From CAVRUD01 sp963724285 (lineage in GTDB: Bacteria; Chloroflexota; Chloroflexia; Thermomicrobiales; UBA6265), in NCBI GenBank assembly GCA_963724285.1, contig CAVRUD010000026.1, forward strand, positions 62,001-126,000: a stretch of DNA of 64,000 nucleotides, read 5' to 3'. Under the pieces are notes generated by a model. It did not search any database, was not told the origin of the DNA, and was given only the letters and a program-made list of their open reading frames with translations. A program made the position numbers and the translations under genes. Positions 8,687 to 16,686 of this stretch are shown one piece after another; position 1 is the stretch's first letter, and every line of letters begins with the position of its first letter.

Positions 8687-9982
8687 CTACAACCGGACGA
8701 TCATGCTCTCCAGGTCGCGCGGGTAGAAGGTGAAGCGCTCCGAGCCGAAGGAGCGGATGACGACCGTGTCGGAGTGGCGGAAGCCGCCAAAACCCGGGGC
8801 GTAGACGCCGGGCTCGACGGTGAAGCACATCCCCTCGGCGATGACCGTGTCGTCGCCCTTGTCGATGAAGGGCGGCTCGTGGAAATCGAGGCCGATGGCG
8901 TGGCCGGAGTGGTGGCGCTGCATGTGGGAGATGCCCAGCTCGGCGTAGAGGTTGACCACGTCGGTTTCGGCCTCGGCCAGGGTACGGCCGGGGCGGAGGG
9001 CATCGAATGCGGCCTGCTGGAGCTGCATCATCAGGTCGAAGTGTTTCTCGAACTCGGGCGTCGGCTCGCCGACGATCATCGTCCGCTCGAGTTCGGAGTT
9101 GTAGCCGCCGACGTCGGCTCCGGCGCCTGTCACCAGGATGTCGCCCAGGCGCAGGCCGGTCGCGTTCGACAGGCCGTGGGGCAGGGAGGTGTTCGCCCCG
9201 GCGTGGAAGCCGACCGTGACCGGTGCGCCCCAGACGGCGGTCAGAGGCTGGTAGCTGGGGCCGAGGGCGGCGACCATCACCTTGCTTGCCTCGGTCGAGG
9301 CTTCCTGGGAGATCTCCATCTCCGTGCGGCCAAGTTCGAGCTTCTCGTGCATCAGCCGGTGGGCCAGGTTGCCCCAGACGCAGCTCTCGCGGATGAAGAG
9401 CAGTTCGGTGTCGCTCTTGATGTAGCGCAGCTTGTCGATCAGGTCCCGGGCGCGCACGACCTGCACGCCGGCGTCAACGACCTCCGTCAGGAGGGGGCCA
9501 TCGTAGCCGTTGGCGTCGATGTAGTTGAGGCCGTCGCACCCGATCGTCTTGCCGGCGGCATTGACCCCCATCTCGGTGAGGAGATCGGCCAGGTGCTTGA
9601 GTGGGTGCTTCGTGCCGCCGCTCGGGTATTCGGGGTAGACCTTGACCCGGTCGACACCGGGAGACTTCTGGATGTGCTCCTGCTCCAACTGGGGCACCAG
9701 CGCGCCGAGGCCACCGTTGTGGCTGATGACGATCGACATCGGCCGTTCGGTGGTGATGTGGAAAAAGCCGGAGACGTAGGCCATCCGCAGGGGATGGAAG
9801 AGCACCAGGGCGTCGAGGCCACGCTTCTCCATCTCCGCCCGGGCCTTCGCAACCCGCTCGTCGTACTCCGGCTGCTCGATCTTCCAGGTGATCGTCGGTG
9901 TCGCGGCGGGCGCCGCCGTGGCCGTCGCCTGCTTGGCTGCCTTCTTCTTGTTCGACTTTCCTGCCTTGTCCGCTTTCCCCAC
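8687..9982 (-). CDS. M24-fold (pita-bread) hydrolase, creatinase/DoeA-like
   Basis: 431 residues, GTG start at 9982 with AGAAGGGG six bases upstream. A Lys/Ala-rich N-terminal tail (residues 1-30) precedes a creatinase-type N domain and the M24 catalytic domain. The His of SGHAIGL and the Glu of TVEPGVY are kept. The positions of the other three metal ligands appear as Gly (in LVTGAGAD), Glu (in YNSELERT) and Ser (in FRHSDTV). Loss of the metal site is a hallmark of creatinase and ectoine hydrolase, so a metal-independent C-N hydrolase is more likely than a true Xaa-Pro aminopeptidase. The substrate is not identifiable. Confidence 0.85.
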   Translation of the reverse strand: MGKADKAGKSNKKKAAKQATATAAPAATPTITWKIEQPEYDERVAKARAEMEKRGLDALVLFHPLRMAYVSGFFHITTERPMSIVISHNGGLGALVPQLEQEHIQKSPGVDRVKVYPEYPSGGTKHPLKHLADLLTEMGVNAAGKTIGCDGLNYIDANGYDGPLLTEVVDAGVQVVRARDLIDKLRYIKSDTELLFIRESCVWGNLAHRLMHEKLELGRTEMEISQEASTEASKVMVAALGPSYQPLTAVWGAPVTVGFHAGANTSLPHGLSNATGLRLGDILVTGAGADVGGYNSELERTMIVGEPTPEFEKHFDLMMQLQQAAFDALRPGRTLAEAETDVVNLYAELGISHMQRHHSGHAIGLDFHEPPFIDKGDDTVIAEGMCFTVEPGVYAPGFGGFRHSDTVVIRSFGSERFTFYPRDLESMIVRL

Positions 9983-10121
9983 GAATGGCCCCTTCTCATG
10001 ACCGGCCGTGAGCCGTCGTCCAGGTGACGCGACATCCTAGCCGAGGATTAACACGTTGTAATGACCCCTCGTCGTTCGCCGGGGCGGCGATCGTTCCTGG
10101 GCAGGAACCGGACGGCTCGCT

Positions 10122-10703
10122 TCAGATCGCGACGCGTTCCCGGAGCAGATCGTCCAGGTCGAGTTCCGGTTCGCCGCCCATGGCGACGTGGCCCTCGGCG
10201 TCCCGGGGCCACTCCACGAACGGGCGATCCCAGCACAGCTCCAGGTCATTGCCGTCTGGGTCTTCGATGTAGATCGCCTCGTGGGTGCCGTGGTCGGCTA
10301 TCTGGCGGAGCGGCCAGTCGACCGCCTGGAGGCGGCGCAGGGCATCGGCCAGACCGGCTCGGGTGGGGTAACGGATGGCGACGTGGTGCAGTCCGGCGAC
10401 CCCGTCCGGCTGGGGGCCGCCGCCGGCCGACTTCCAGGTGTTGAAGCCGATGTGGTGGTGATAGCCGCCCGCCGCGAGGAAGAGGATATCGCCGGTCGTG
10501 CCCCAGCCGGGCACGCCCCGCGCCTCCAGCACCACGTCGAATCCGAGCACGTCGACGTAGAAAGCGCGTACCCGGTCGATATCGGCGGTGCGGAGGTGGA
10601 CATGGCCGATCGTCACCCCGGGGTCGATCGGCTTCGGTGCGGTTGCCATCGGCACGACCGGTCCCTGCGGACCGTCCGATCGTGGCGCCTGGTGCTCGCT
10701 CAT
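10122..10703 (-). CDS. VOC family protein, glyoxalase/catechol-2,3-dioxygenase-like
   Basis: 193 residues. The ATG at 10703 is preceded by GGAGG seven bases upstream. After a Pro-rich N-terminus, the first beta-alpha-beta-beta-beta module holds GHVHLRTADIDRVRAFYVDVLGFDV and the second holds GLHHVAIRYPT and YIEDPDGNDLELCWD. His and Glu at the usual places (GHVH, HHVAI, ELCW) suggest a metal site as in extradiol dioxygenases. The arrangement resembles CatE-type proteins, but the substrate is unknown. A long upstream region with a hairpin and a tiny open frame precedes it. Confidence 0.87.
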   Translation of the reverse strand: MSEHQAPRSDGPQGPVVPMATAPKPIDPGVTIGHVHLRTADIDRVRAFYVDVLGFDVVLEARGVPGWGTTGDILFLAAGGYHHHIGFNTWKSAGGGPQPDGVAGLHHVAIRYPTRAGLADALRRLQAVDWPLRQIADHGTHEAIYIEDPDGNDLELCWDRPFVEWPRDAEGHVAMGGEPELDLDDLLRERVAI

Positions 10704-10841
10704 GGAGATCCCTCCTGGGGTGAAGCCCGTGCCGCCCGCCGCGCCGGATCAAGGGCCCTGCGACTGCGGCAGGGGAGTGCCGATTCTAGCGCCATCGCCC
10801 CTGGGGTTCGCTTGTCCGAAGTGCCAGAGAGGGAAAACGCG

Positions 10842-10874
10842 AACCGGCGAGGCCTGGCTGGGGCCTCGCCGGTT
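10842..10874. terminator. 12-bp GC-rich hairpin upstream of VOC gene
   Basis: AACCGGCGAGGC (10842-10853) pairs perfectly with 10863-10874 across a nine-base loop. There is no long T-run on either side. It lies between the tiny open frame at 11073-11102 and the VOC gene, so it could end the short upstream transcript or act as an attenuator. Confidence 0.5.
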
Positions 10875-11072
10875 TCGGTTGGGATGGGGAGGGAAGTGGG
10901 AGGGAGGTTGGGAAGGGAAGTGGGGTGTTTAGGAGCGCCCCGGACGGGCTGTGGGCGGCTGGCTAGCTGGCGGATTGGTTGGCTGGGTTGGTGTCTGGTC
11001 GATGGCCGCCGGGCGGTGATGAAGGGTCCGGGAGCGTTCGGTGGGGCTGGCCACCGAGTAAGGGCGAGAAGA

Positions 11073-11102
11073 CTAGGCGCGGATGACGTGCGTGATCGAC
11101 AT
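11073..11102 (-). CDS. Possible nine-residue leader peptide (MSITHVIRA)
   Basis: ATG at 11102, stop TAG at 11073-11075, with AGAGGGA eight bases upstream on the minus strand. The open frame is enclosed by perfect 10-bp inverted repeats (GGCCACCGAG at 11049-11058, complement at 11120-11129). It sits about 370 bases upstream of the VOC start with a hairpin in between, as in attenuators. No codon is strongly repeated, so what it would sense is unclear. Such a short frame could also occur by chance. Confidence 0.3.
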   Translation of the reverse strand: MSITHVIRA

Positions 11103-11277
11103 GGCGTTGGTCCCTCTTTCTCGGTGGCCGCGCCCTTCCTGGGTCGCGGTGGGCTTCGTTCTCGGGGGCCAGGGATCGTTCCCCTGACCACGACCCTATG
11201 ATGCCCTGGCCAGCCCCTGGGAACATCGGGAGAACGCCTCATTTTTTAGCGGGATCGGTCTCGGGAATCCGGGAGGC

Positions 11278-11324
11278 ACCCTAGGGCGTCTAGGGTGTTT
11301 ACCCTAGGGTGGATCTAGGGTGTT
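11278..11324. repeat. Cluster of four CTAGGG motifs
   Basis: CTAGGGCGT, CTAGGGTGT, CTAGGGTGG and CTAGGGTGT start at 11281, 11290, 11304 and 11315. Two of them are embedded in the palindrome CCCTAGGG. The gap from 10704 to 11581 has no ordinary gene, so this could be a regulator-binding cluster for the VOC gene, though it is far from that start. Confidence 0.5.
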
Positions 11325-11494
11325 GTCGGGAACCCGTGGGAGCCATGGGAACCAGTCGTTTTTGACAAACATATTCTCAGGCTTCTCTGTGTACCTTTCG
11401 AGGTAGGGCCGATTTGACGGGAAGTGCGATAAAAGTTGCGAGTCGTGGCCAGTCGCTTTGTCGTAAATGCTTCACAGCTGGACCCTGAATACGG

Positions 11495-11539
11495 CCCTCA
11501 CCCCAACCCTGGGCCGGCCCTAAAGGGCCGGGGTGAGGG
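11495..11539 (-). terminator. Hairpin downstream of amidase gene
   Basis: CCCTCACCCC (11495-11504) pairs with GGGGTGAGGG (11530-11539), enclosing an inner GGCCC-TAAA-GGGCC stem. It lies 43 bases past the amidase stop and may end that transcript. The sequence also resembles widespread palindromic repeats. Confidence 0.5.
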
Positions 11540-11581
11540 CTGCGATGGGCGTTGGAATCAAGGTCCAACGCTCTCTCCGCT

Positions 11582-13009
11582 TTACCCCGCGATCCCCGGA
11601 CGCCGCTCCCAGAACCGCGTCGCGCCTTCGAAGGCCTGGGCAAGTTGCATGACCGAGACGTCCGCCCGGTCGCGGCCGACGATCTGGATGCCGACCGGCA
11701 ATCCCTCCGGCGTAAATCCGGCCGGGACGGAGATCGCCGGCCGCCGCGTTGCGGTGATCCAGTAGGCCGACTGCATCCACTCGATGTAGTGGGTCATCGC
11801 GACCCCATCGATCTCCTTGGGGTAGCGTTCCTCGACCGGGAAGGGGGGCACCTGGTTGACGGCGCAGAGGATGAATTCGTAGCGCTCCATAAAAGCGTTG
11901 ACCCGGGCATACAGATCCGACTGAAGGATCATCGCCTTGCCGACGGCGGCGGCGTCCAGCTTCAACCCCTCTTCAATATTCCAGATCGCCTCGGGCTTGA
12001 GTTTGTCGCGGTGCAGCCGCAGCGTTTCGCCATGATTGGCCGCTTGCAGCGCCGCACGCAGATCGAGAAAGACCTTGTCCGCGCCGGTCAGGTCTGGCAC
12101 CGCCTCCTCGACCACGCATCCGAGGTCGGTGAAGACGTGGCGCTGGGCTTCCAGGGCGGCACGCACCCGCGGGTCGAGGGGTAGGCCGCCCAGATCCGGA
12201 CACCAGGCCACGCGCACCCCCCGGAAGTCGCGGTCCAGCGACCGGGTGAACCGGTCGGCCGGCAGGTCCATCGCCAGTTGGTCCCGGGGATCGGCTCCGG
12301 CCTGCACCGATAGGAGCAAGGCCACATCCCCGACTGTCCGCCCGAGCGGCCCCTTGACCCCGAGGGGGATCCACGGAGTGCCCGAGGGCCAGGTGGGGAC
12401 GACCCCCGGCGAGGGCCGGAAACCGACGACATTGTTGAAGTTGCCGGGGTTGCGCAGCGATCCTCCCATATCGCTGCCATCGGCGATTGGCAGCATCCTG
12501 CTCGCGAGGGCCGCCCCCGCCCCGCCAGAGCTGCCTCCGGCCGACTTGGTTGGGTCGTAGGGGTTACGGGTCGGGCCGAAGACCGGGTTGAAGGAGTGAG
12601 AGCCCAGGCCGAACTCGGGCACGTTGGTCTTGCCGATGATCAGGGCGCCGGCGGCACGGATACGCTCGACCACCAGCGAATCTCGCTGCGGCCAGTTATC
12701 GACGTGCAACGGCGAGCCCTGGGTGGTCGGGAACCCGACCGCATCATCGAGGTCCTTGATCGCGACTGGCAGCCCATGCAGCGGTCCGATCGGGTCGCCC
12801 GCCGCTTGCTTCCGGTCCGCGTCGGCGGCCAATTCCAGCGCCTTCTCTGCTGGCAAACGGGAAACGATCGCGTTGACCGTCGGGTTGACCTTGTCGATCT
12901 GGGCGAGGTGGGCGGCCATCACCTCCTGGGCCGAAACCTCCTTCTTGCGGATCCGGTCGGCGGTCTCGGTCGCGCGGGCAAACCAGATAGAGGCGGTGTC
13001 GATGGCCAC
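11582..13009 (-). CDS. Amidase signature family protein
   Basis: 475 residues from a GTG at 13009, with CAGGAG five bases upstream; an earlier ATG at 13093 would translate heptamer repeats and is rejected. The Ser-cisSer-Lys triad is visible: Lys in LPVAIKDLDD (near residue 80), cis-Ser in SAGGSSGGAGAAL (near 160) and the nucleophile Ser in GSDMGGSLRNPG (near 180). The family hydrolyses amides such as indoleacetamide, aryl amides or Glu-tRNA(Gln) intermediates. No gatB neighbour or C-terminal GatA features were noted, so a catabolic amidase is more likely than GatA. Confidence 0.92.
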   Translation of the reverse strand: MAIDTASIWFARATETADRIRKKEVSAQEVMAAHLAQIDKVNPTVNAIVSRLPAEKALELAADADRKQAAGDPIGPLHGLPVAIKDLDDAVGFPTTQGSPLHVDNWPQRDSLVVERIRAAGALIIGKTNVPEFGLGSHSFNPVFGPTRNPYDPTKSAGGSSGGAGAALASRMLPIADGSDMGGSLRNPGNFNNVVGFRPSPGVVPTWPSGTPWIPLGVKGPLGRTVGDVALLLSVQAGADPRDQLAMDLPADRFTRSLDRDFRGVRVAWCPDLGGLPLDPRVRAALEAQRHVFTDLGCVVEEAVPDLTGADKVFLDLRAALQAANHGETLRLHRDKLKPEAIWNIEEGLKLDAAAVGKAMILQSDLYARVNAFMERYEFILCAVNQVPPFPVEERYPKEIDGVAMTHYIEWMQSAYWITATRRPAISVPAGFTPEGLPVGIQIVGRDRADVSVMQLAQAFEGATRFWERRPGIAG

Positions 13010-13019
13010 GGGCACTCCT

Positions 13020-13060
13020 GTTCGGCGTTCGGCGTTCGGCGTTCGGCGTTCGGCGTTCGG
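13020..13060. repeat. Heptamer tandem repeat (GTTCGGC)n
   Basis: About six copies of a seven-base unit (GTTCGGC) lie immediately upstream of the amidase ribosome-binding site. Related heptamers occur near 3311-3340. Confidence 0.85.
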
Positions 13061-13097
13061 AACCAGATTGCCACGAATTCGCCCCGGCCTCACCCGG

Positions 13098-13241
13098 TCA
13101 TCCCGAACTTGTCGAGGGATCTCGATGGAGACGGCGCCCCGATGGCGCTGCCGTTTCCGAGAGCATGATGCCGTTTTCTCGGAGGCCGGGGCTTCCTCGG
13201 TACATCCCGCCCTTCGAGATCCCTCGACAAGCTCGGGATGA
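13098..13241. repeat. 144-bp MITE-like element, copy 2
   Basis: Same length, ends and inner hairpin as the copy at 4953-5096. Left end 13098-13122, right end 13217-13241, one mismatch between the arms. Confidence 0.88.
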
Positions 13242-13261
13242 GAAGGAGGGCAGGGGCGTCA

Positions 13262-13813
13262 TCATACCGACCCGGACGCCGGCTCACCGACGATGGATGC
13301 CTCAGGCGACCGCTCTACAGAAAAGAAGTCGGTCTCCGTGCCGTCGTCGTTGGGGCGGCGGCCGTCGTAGGTCATGCCGGCTTTGAGGAGGACTCGTTTC
13401 GATGGCTCGTTGGCGGGATCGACCGTCGCCTCAATCCGGTCGAGGCCGCCGCGGGTCAGGCCGAAGTCGATCAGGCCGCGGGCGACCTCGGTCGCGTAGC
13501 CCTTGCCCCAGTGGATTTTGGGGAAGGCGTAGATGATCTCGGTGATACCAGGCCGGTCGGAGGGGCGGGCGAACCCAGCGAAGCCAATCATCCGGTCTTC
13601 GCCTCTTGGCGTGACGGCGAAGCAGCCGTAGCCCCGGGCCTCATAGTTGGCCAGCGAGACCTGGATCCACTCGTCCGTCGTCTCGCGGGAGAGCGGCTGG
13701 CCGTCGTCCATGTACCGGTTGATCTCCGGGTCGCTGGTCAGCGCGTGGAAATCGTCCAGGTCGTCTGGGCGCAGGTAGCGCATGGCCAGCCGCTCGGTCT
13801 CGATCACGATCAC
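13262..13813 (-). CDS. GNAT acetyltransferase, RimJ/RimL type
   Basis: 183 residues starting at a GTG at 13813, with GGGAG seven bases upstream; the open frame extends further but without supporting sequence. ETERLAMRYLRPDDLDDFHAL opens a RimJ/RimL-like GNAT. The acetyl-CoA loop appears as HWGKGYATEVARGLIDFG and the terminal motif as ANEPSKRVLLKAGMTYDG. These enzymes acetylate protein N-termini or small amines. It is the gene next to insertion sequence 1. Confidence 0.9.
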   Translation of the reverse strand: MIVIETERLAMRYLRPDDLDDFHALTSDPEINRYMDDGQPLSRETTDEWIQVSLANYEARGYGCFAVTPRGEDRMIGFAGFARPSDRPGITEIIYAFPKIHWGKGYATEVARGLIDFGLTRGGLDRIEATVDPANEPSKRVLLKAGMTYDGRRPNDDGTETDFFSVERSPEASIVGEPASGSV

Positions 13814-14036
13814 GTTGTCGCTCCCTACGTTACCTGAGCCCGGAGTTGGCCGCACAGAATCGACAGAACCCTCAAGCACCAACGCGAACCGTCCGGTACG
13901 CGAGGTTAGCACGAGACACATTGAAGCCCTGCACCAGGCTGGCGCATACCCCTTGTCGCGGTATGGTTTTGACGCTTGACGTCAAGCTTCGAATTCCTAT
14001 CGAAATCCCGCGTCGGCTCCGCCCGGGGCTAAAGAC

Positions 14037-15471
14037 CCCGGGCCTTGACTTTGGCCCTTTTCGGGCGGGGATTGCGGACGTGGGCGACCGCCGGTACGCT
14101 CGATGGCCTCTGACCGCACAGCAAGCCGTCGGAGGCCGCCCGCATGGAGTCGACCAAACGTCTCGATGCCCTCGGATCGTCCCCGTTCCCGCTCACGGCC
14201 GTGTTCTTCGGCCTGCTCGCCGCCCACCGGGGCGCCTGCCGCCAGGAGCGCACCTTCCAGTGGCTCAGCGGCTTTGCCGTCGGCTGGCTGGTGACCCTGG
14301 GGCGCCACACCGTCACCCGGGTCCTGGCCGCCCTGGGCTTGGTGGAGGTCGACTGGAGCGCGTTCTACCGCCTCTTCGGGCGGGAGCGGCTGGCCTACGA
14401 CGCGCTCTGCCGGACGCTGCTGCGCCAGACGCTGGCGCTGGCCCCGGCCGACGCCCCCTACCTGGTGGCGGTGGACGGCACGACCATCCCGCGCCGCAGC
14501 AAGACGATGCCCGGCACCGGCTGGCTGCGGGCGGCGGGGCTGGCGGCCCTCTGCTGGGTGCGGCGCGAGCTGGACGCGCTGGGCCGGGCCGCCCAGCGGC
14601 TGGTGGTCGTGGCCGACGGCACCGACGCCACGGTGGAATTGTGGAAACGGCTGCCCGCTGGGGTGGTGCTGCTGGTCCGCTGCGCCAAGAACCGGGCTCT
14701 CTTCGAGCTGCCCCCGCCCCCGCCCCCGCCCCCGGCCAGCGGGGCCGGCCCCGGGTCTACGGCGACCAAGCCCGCCATCCTGGCGGGTGGCTGGCCGAGC
14801 GCGGCGGGTGGCACCGGGCCGTCTTCGCGGTGCGGGGCCGGATCCTGCGCCCCCGCTACCGGGTGGAGGGACCGTACCGGCTCAAGGGGGCGGCCACGCG
14901 CCCCGTCTTCCTCCTGGTCGTCAAGGGCGTCGACCGGCGCGGCCGGCGGCTGCGGCGCGAGCCGACCCGGTGGCTGGTGAGCGCCGAGGCGACCGCCGCC
15001 GGGGGCTGGACGCCGCCCCTGCCGGCCGAGACGCTGCTGGCGTGGGCCTGGCAGCGCTGGGAGGGGGAGGTGGCCCATCGGGAGCAGAAGGCGACCTTCG
15101 GCCTGGGCGACCCCCAGTGCTGGGGACCCCGCTCGACCGTCACCTCGGTCCAGGTCGCCGGCTGGCTCCACGGGCTGCTGCTCCTGACCGGGCTCACCGT
15201 CTGGGGGCTGGGCCGTCCCCCGGCGAGCGCCCCGACCGCCCGCTGGTGGCGGGGCAGCGGGCGGTGGAGCCCGGACCAACTCTGGTCCGCCGTCCGGGCG
15301 GAGCTGTGGGACCTCGGCGACTCTCGCCCGGTTTGGGGCGGGACGGCGCGCAACTGGCCCGAAATGGCCGACTGGGCGGCCGCCCAGACCAACGCGGCCC
15401 GCAGCGCCAGCCAGACCCGACCTCCGCACCCACCCCCGGCCCCGGCCAAAGGGCCAAAGTCCAGGCCCGGG
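14037..15471 (+). mobile_element. Insertion sequence 1 (~1.43 kb, DDE transposase)
   Basis: 24-bp terminal inverted repeats with one mismatch (left 14037-14060 containing GACTTTGGCCCTTT, right 15448-15471) flank one transposase gene. The left end abuts the palindrome at 14021-14043 and the right end abuts another small palindrome (15466-15486). The matching right arm of the same repeat family is at 15593-15617, so the element appears inserted within a palindromic repeat. Exact ends are uncertain by a few bases because the outer CCCGGG is shared with the palindromes. Confidence 0.8.
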
Positions 15472-15609
15472 ACTCGAAGTCCCGGGCTACATCCACAAAC
15501 CCGGCTGAAGCCGGCTGCCACCCGTCTCGAATGGCGGAGTACTCCGACCACGGCCCCGGCGTTCCAGCCCCCTTCAGGGGGGTTATCTGATTCAGCCCGG
15601 GGTCTTTAG
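14144..15609 (+). CDS. DDE transposase of insertion sequence 1, frameshifted
   Basis: ATG at 14144 with GGAGG eight bases upstream. The N-terminal half includes YLVAVDGTTIPRRSK (first Asp) and VVVADGTDATVELWKRLP (second Asp). The C-terminal half, in another frame, includes WQRWEGEVAHREQKATFGLGD, with the catalytic Glu in an HREQK context as in IS701/IS4-like enzymes. The frames switch at a repeated CCCCCG tract (14711-14734); one extra C would fuse them. A minus-one translational slip at the same place would have the same effect. The frame has no stop before the right end and runs to 15609 outside the element. Confidence 0.75.
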
Positions 15610-15625
15610 CCCCGGGCGGAGCCAG
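15466..15625. repeat. Palindromic repeat, 'CCCTTCAGGGGGGTTAT' family
   Basis: Contains CCCGGCTGAAGCCGG, CCCCCTTCAGGGGGGTTAT and, at 15593-15617, a GCCCGGGGCTAAAGACCCCG-type palindrome. Relatives are at 21046-21206, 31630-31758 and 55433-55585. The left arm of this copy seems to be the palindrome at 14021-14043, separated from it by insertion sequence 1. Confidence 0.75.
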
Positions 15626-15660
15626 GACGGCGTGGCGGTAAGCCCCGGTTCAAACCGATC

Positions 15661-16536
15661 CTAGTAGAGCGCGAACAGACGGCTTGGGCCACCGGACGCC
15701 GCGACGTGCTTCGGCCCGCCCACGATGATGCTTGCCCCGGCGGGAGGGACGGCGCCCAGGTTCGCGATGCCTTCGACGCCGTACTTTCCCGCGCCCAGTA
15801 TGGTGACGTGGGTGGCGAAATCGACCGAAGCGCCGAAATCTTGGCTCAGGGTATCGACGCCCACCCCGACGATATCGCGCTCTTCGACCAGGAGCATGGC
15901 CGCGTCCGGATGGATCCCGGGATAGTGCTGTACTCCGCTTGCATCCGCGTTGATGAACGCCTCGGCATCAGGCAGGCGGGCCTCCCAGCCGGAGAACATG
16001 GCCACGAACGTGCCGCTCGGGAGCGCCCCGTTGGCCGCTTCCCAGGCCATGATGTCGTCTGGGGTGAGCTGGGCATCCGGGTCGCTCGCGGCCCGGGACG
16101 AAATGTCGATCACGGCCAGCGGGGCAACCAGGCGATCGATCGGGATCAGCTCCGCGGTCGTGCCATCGGCGATAAAGTGGGCCGGCGCATCCATGTGGGT
16201 GCCGGTGTGCTCGTTGAAGGTGAGTTTGACCGAGTAGAAGCCGTCGTCGGCAATGGTCCGGGCGGATTCGATCTCCATCTGTCCGGTGCCGGGATACACC
16301 GGGAATGCCGGCGAGACCACATGGGTCAAATCGACCATCGCCGAGAAACCGGCGAGACTGGGCATTGCCACCGGCGTGGCCACCGGTTGGGAGACCGGCG
16401 TGGCCTGGGCCGCCACCGAGCGCCGGCCCGCGACAGTTGTGACGGCCGCCGCTGCCCCGGCAGCCAATCCGGCGCGGAGCAGCCCTCGCCGAGTTAATTC
16501 CGCCTGAACCCGAGCCATGACCAGAGGCGAACACAT
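15661..16536 (-). CDS. Secreted cyclase family protein (kynurenine formamidase-like)
   Basis: 291 residues; ATG at 16536 with GGGGGG six bases upstream. The N-terminus has a twin-arginine-like export signal (LTRRGLLRAGLAAGAAAA) and an Ala-x-Ala site near residue 45. The mature part has the PF04199 cyclase metal motif EHTGTHMDAPAHF near residue 110 and the downstream GVDTLSQD segment. Family members are Mn/Zn hydrolases such as kynurenine formamidase and isatin hydrolase. Export by Tat would place it outside the membrane, unusual for tryptophan catabolism, so the substrate is open. Confidence 0.88.
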   Translation of the reverse strand: MCSPLVMARVQAELTRRGLLRAGLAAGAAAAVTTVAGRRSVAAQATPVSQPVATPVAMPSLAGFSAMVDLTHVVSPAFPVYPGTGQMEIESARTIADDGFYSVKLTFNEHTGTHMDAPAHFIADGTTAELIPIDRLVAPLAVIDISSRAASDPDAQLTPDDIMAWEAANGALPSGTFVAMFSGWEARLPDAEAFINADASGVQHYPGIHPDAAMLLVEERDIVGVGVDTLSQDFGASVDFATHVTILGAGKYGVEGIANLGAVPPAGASIIVGGPKHVAASGGPSRLFALY

Positions 16537-16686
16537 GTCGAACCCCCCATGCCTTCAAGCTGACCGGAGTGCCGAATGGCTCCTGGCAGCCATCATACTG
16601 GCCGCGGGTGGCGTCCGCGATGGGACATTTGCCCCCTATGCGCGGCTGACATTGAGACGGATCTGTGACCCTTGAGCAAGCTTGAC

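Noticed and set aside
11362..11390. Promoter starting with TTGACA at 11362
   Set aside because: No acceptable -10 at 16-18 bases and no gene downstream on that strand.
13010..13093. N-terminal extension of the amidase
   Set aside because: It would translate heptamer tandem repeats (PNAERRT-type peptides), and a GTG with a good ribosome-binding site lies after them.
14711..14734. Programmed minus-one frameshift in transposase 1
   Set aside because: The tract is CCCCCG repeats rather than a known slippery heptamer, and similar one-base errors are common in this window, so an indel is the simpler explanation. Not excluded.
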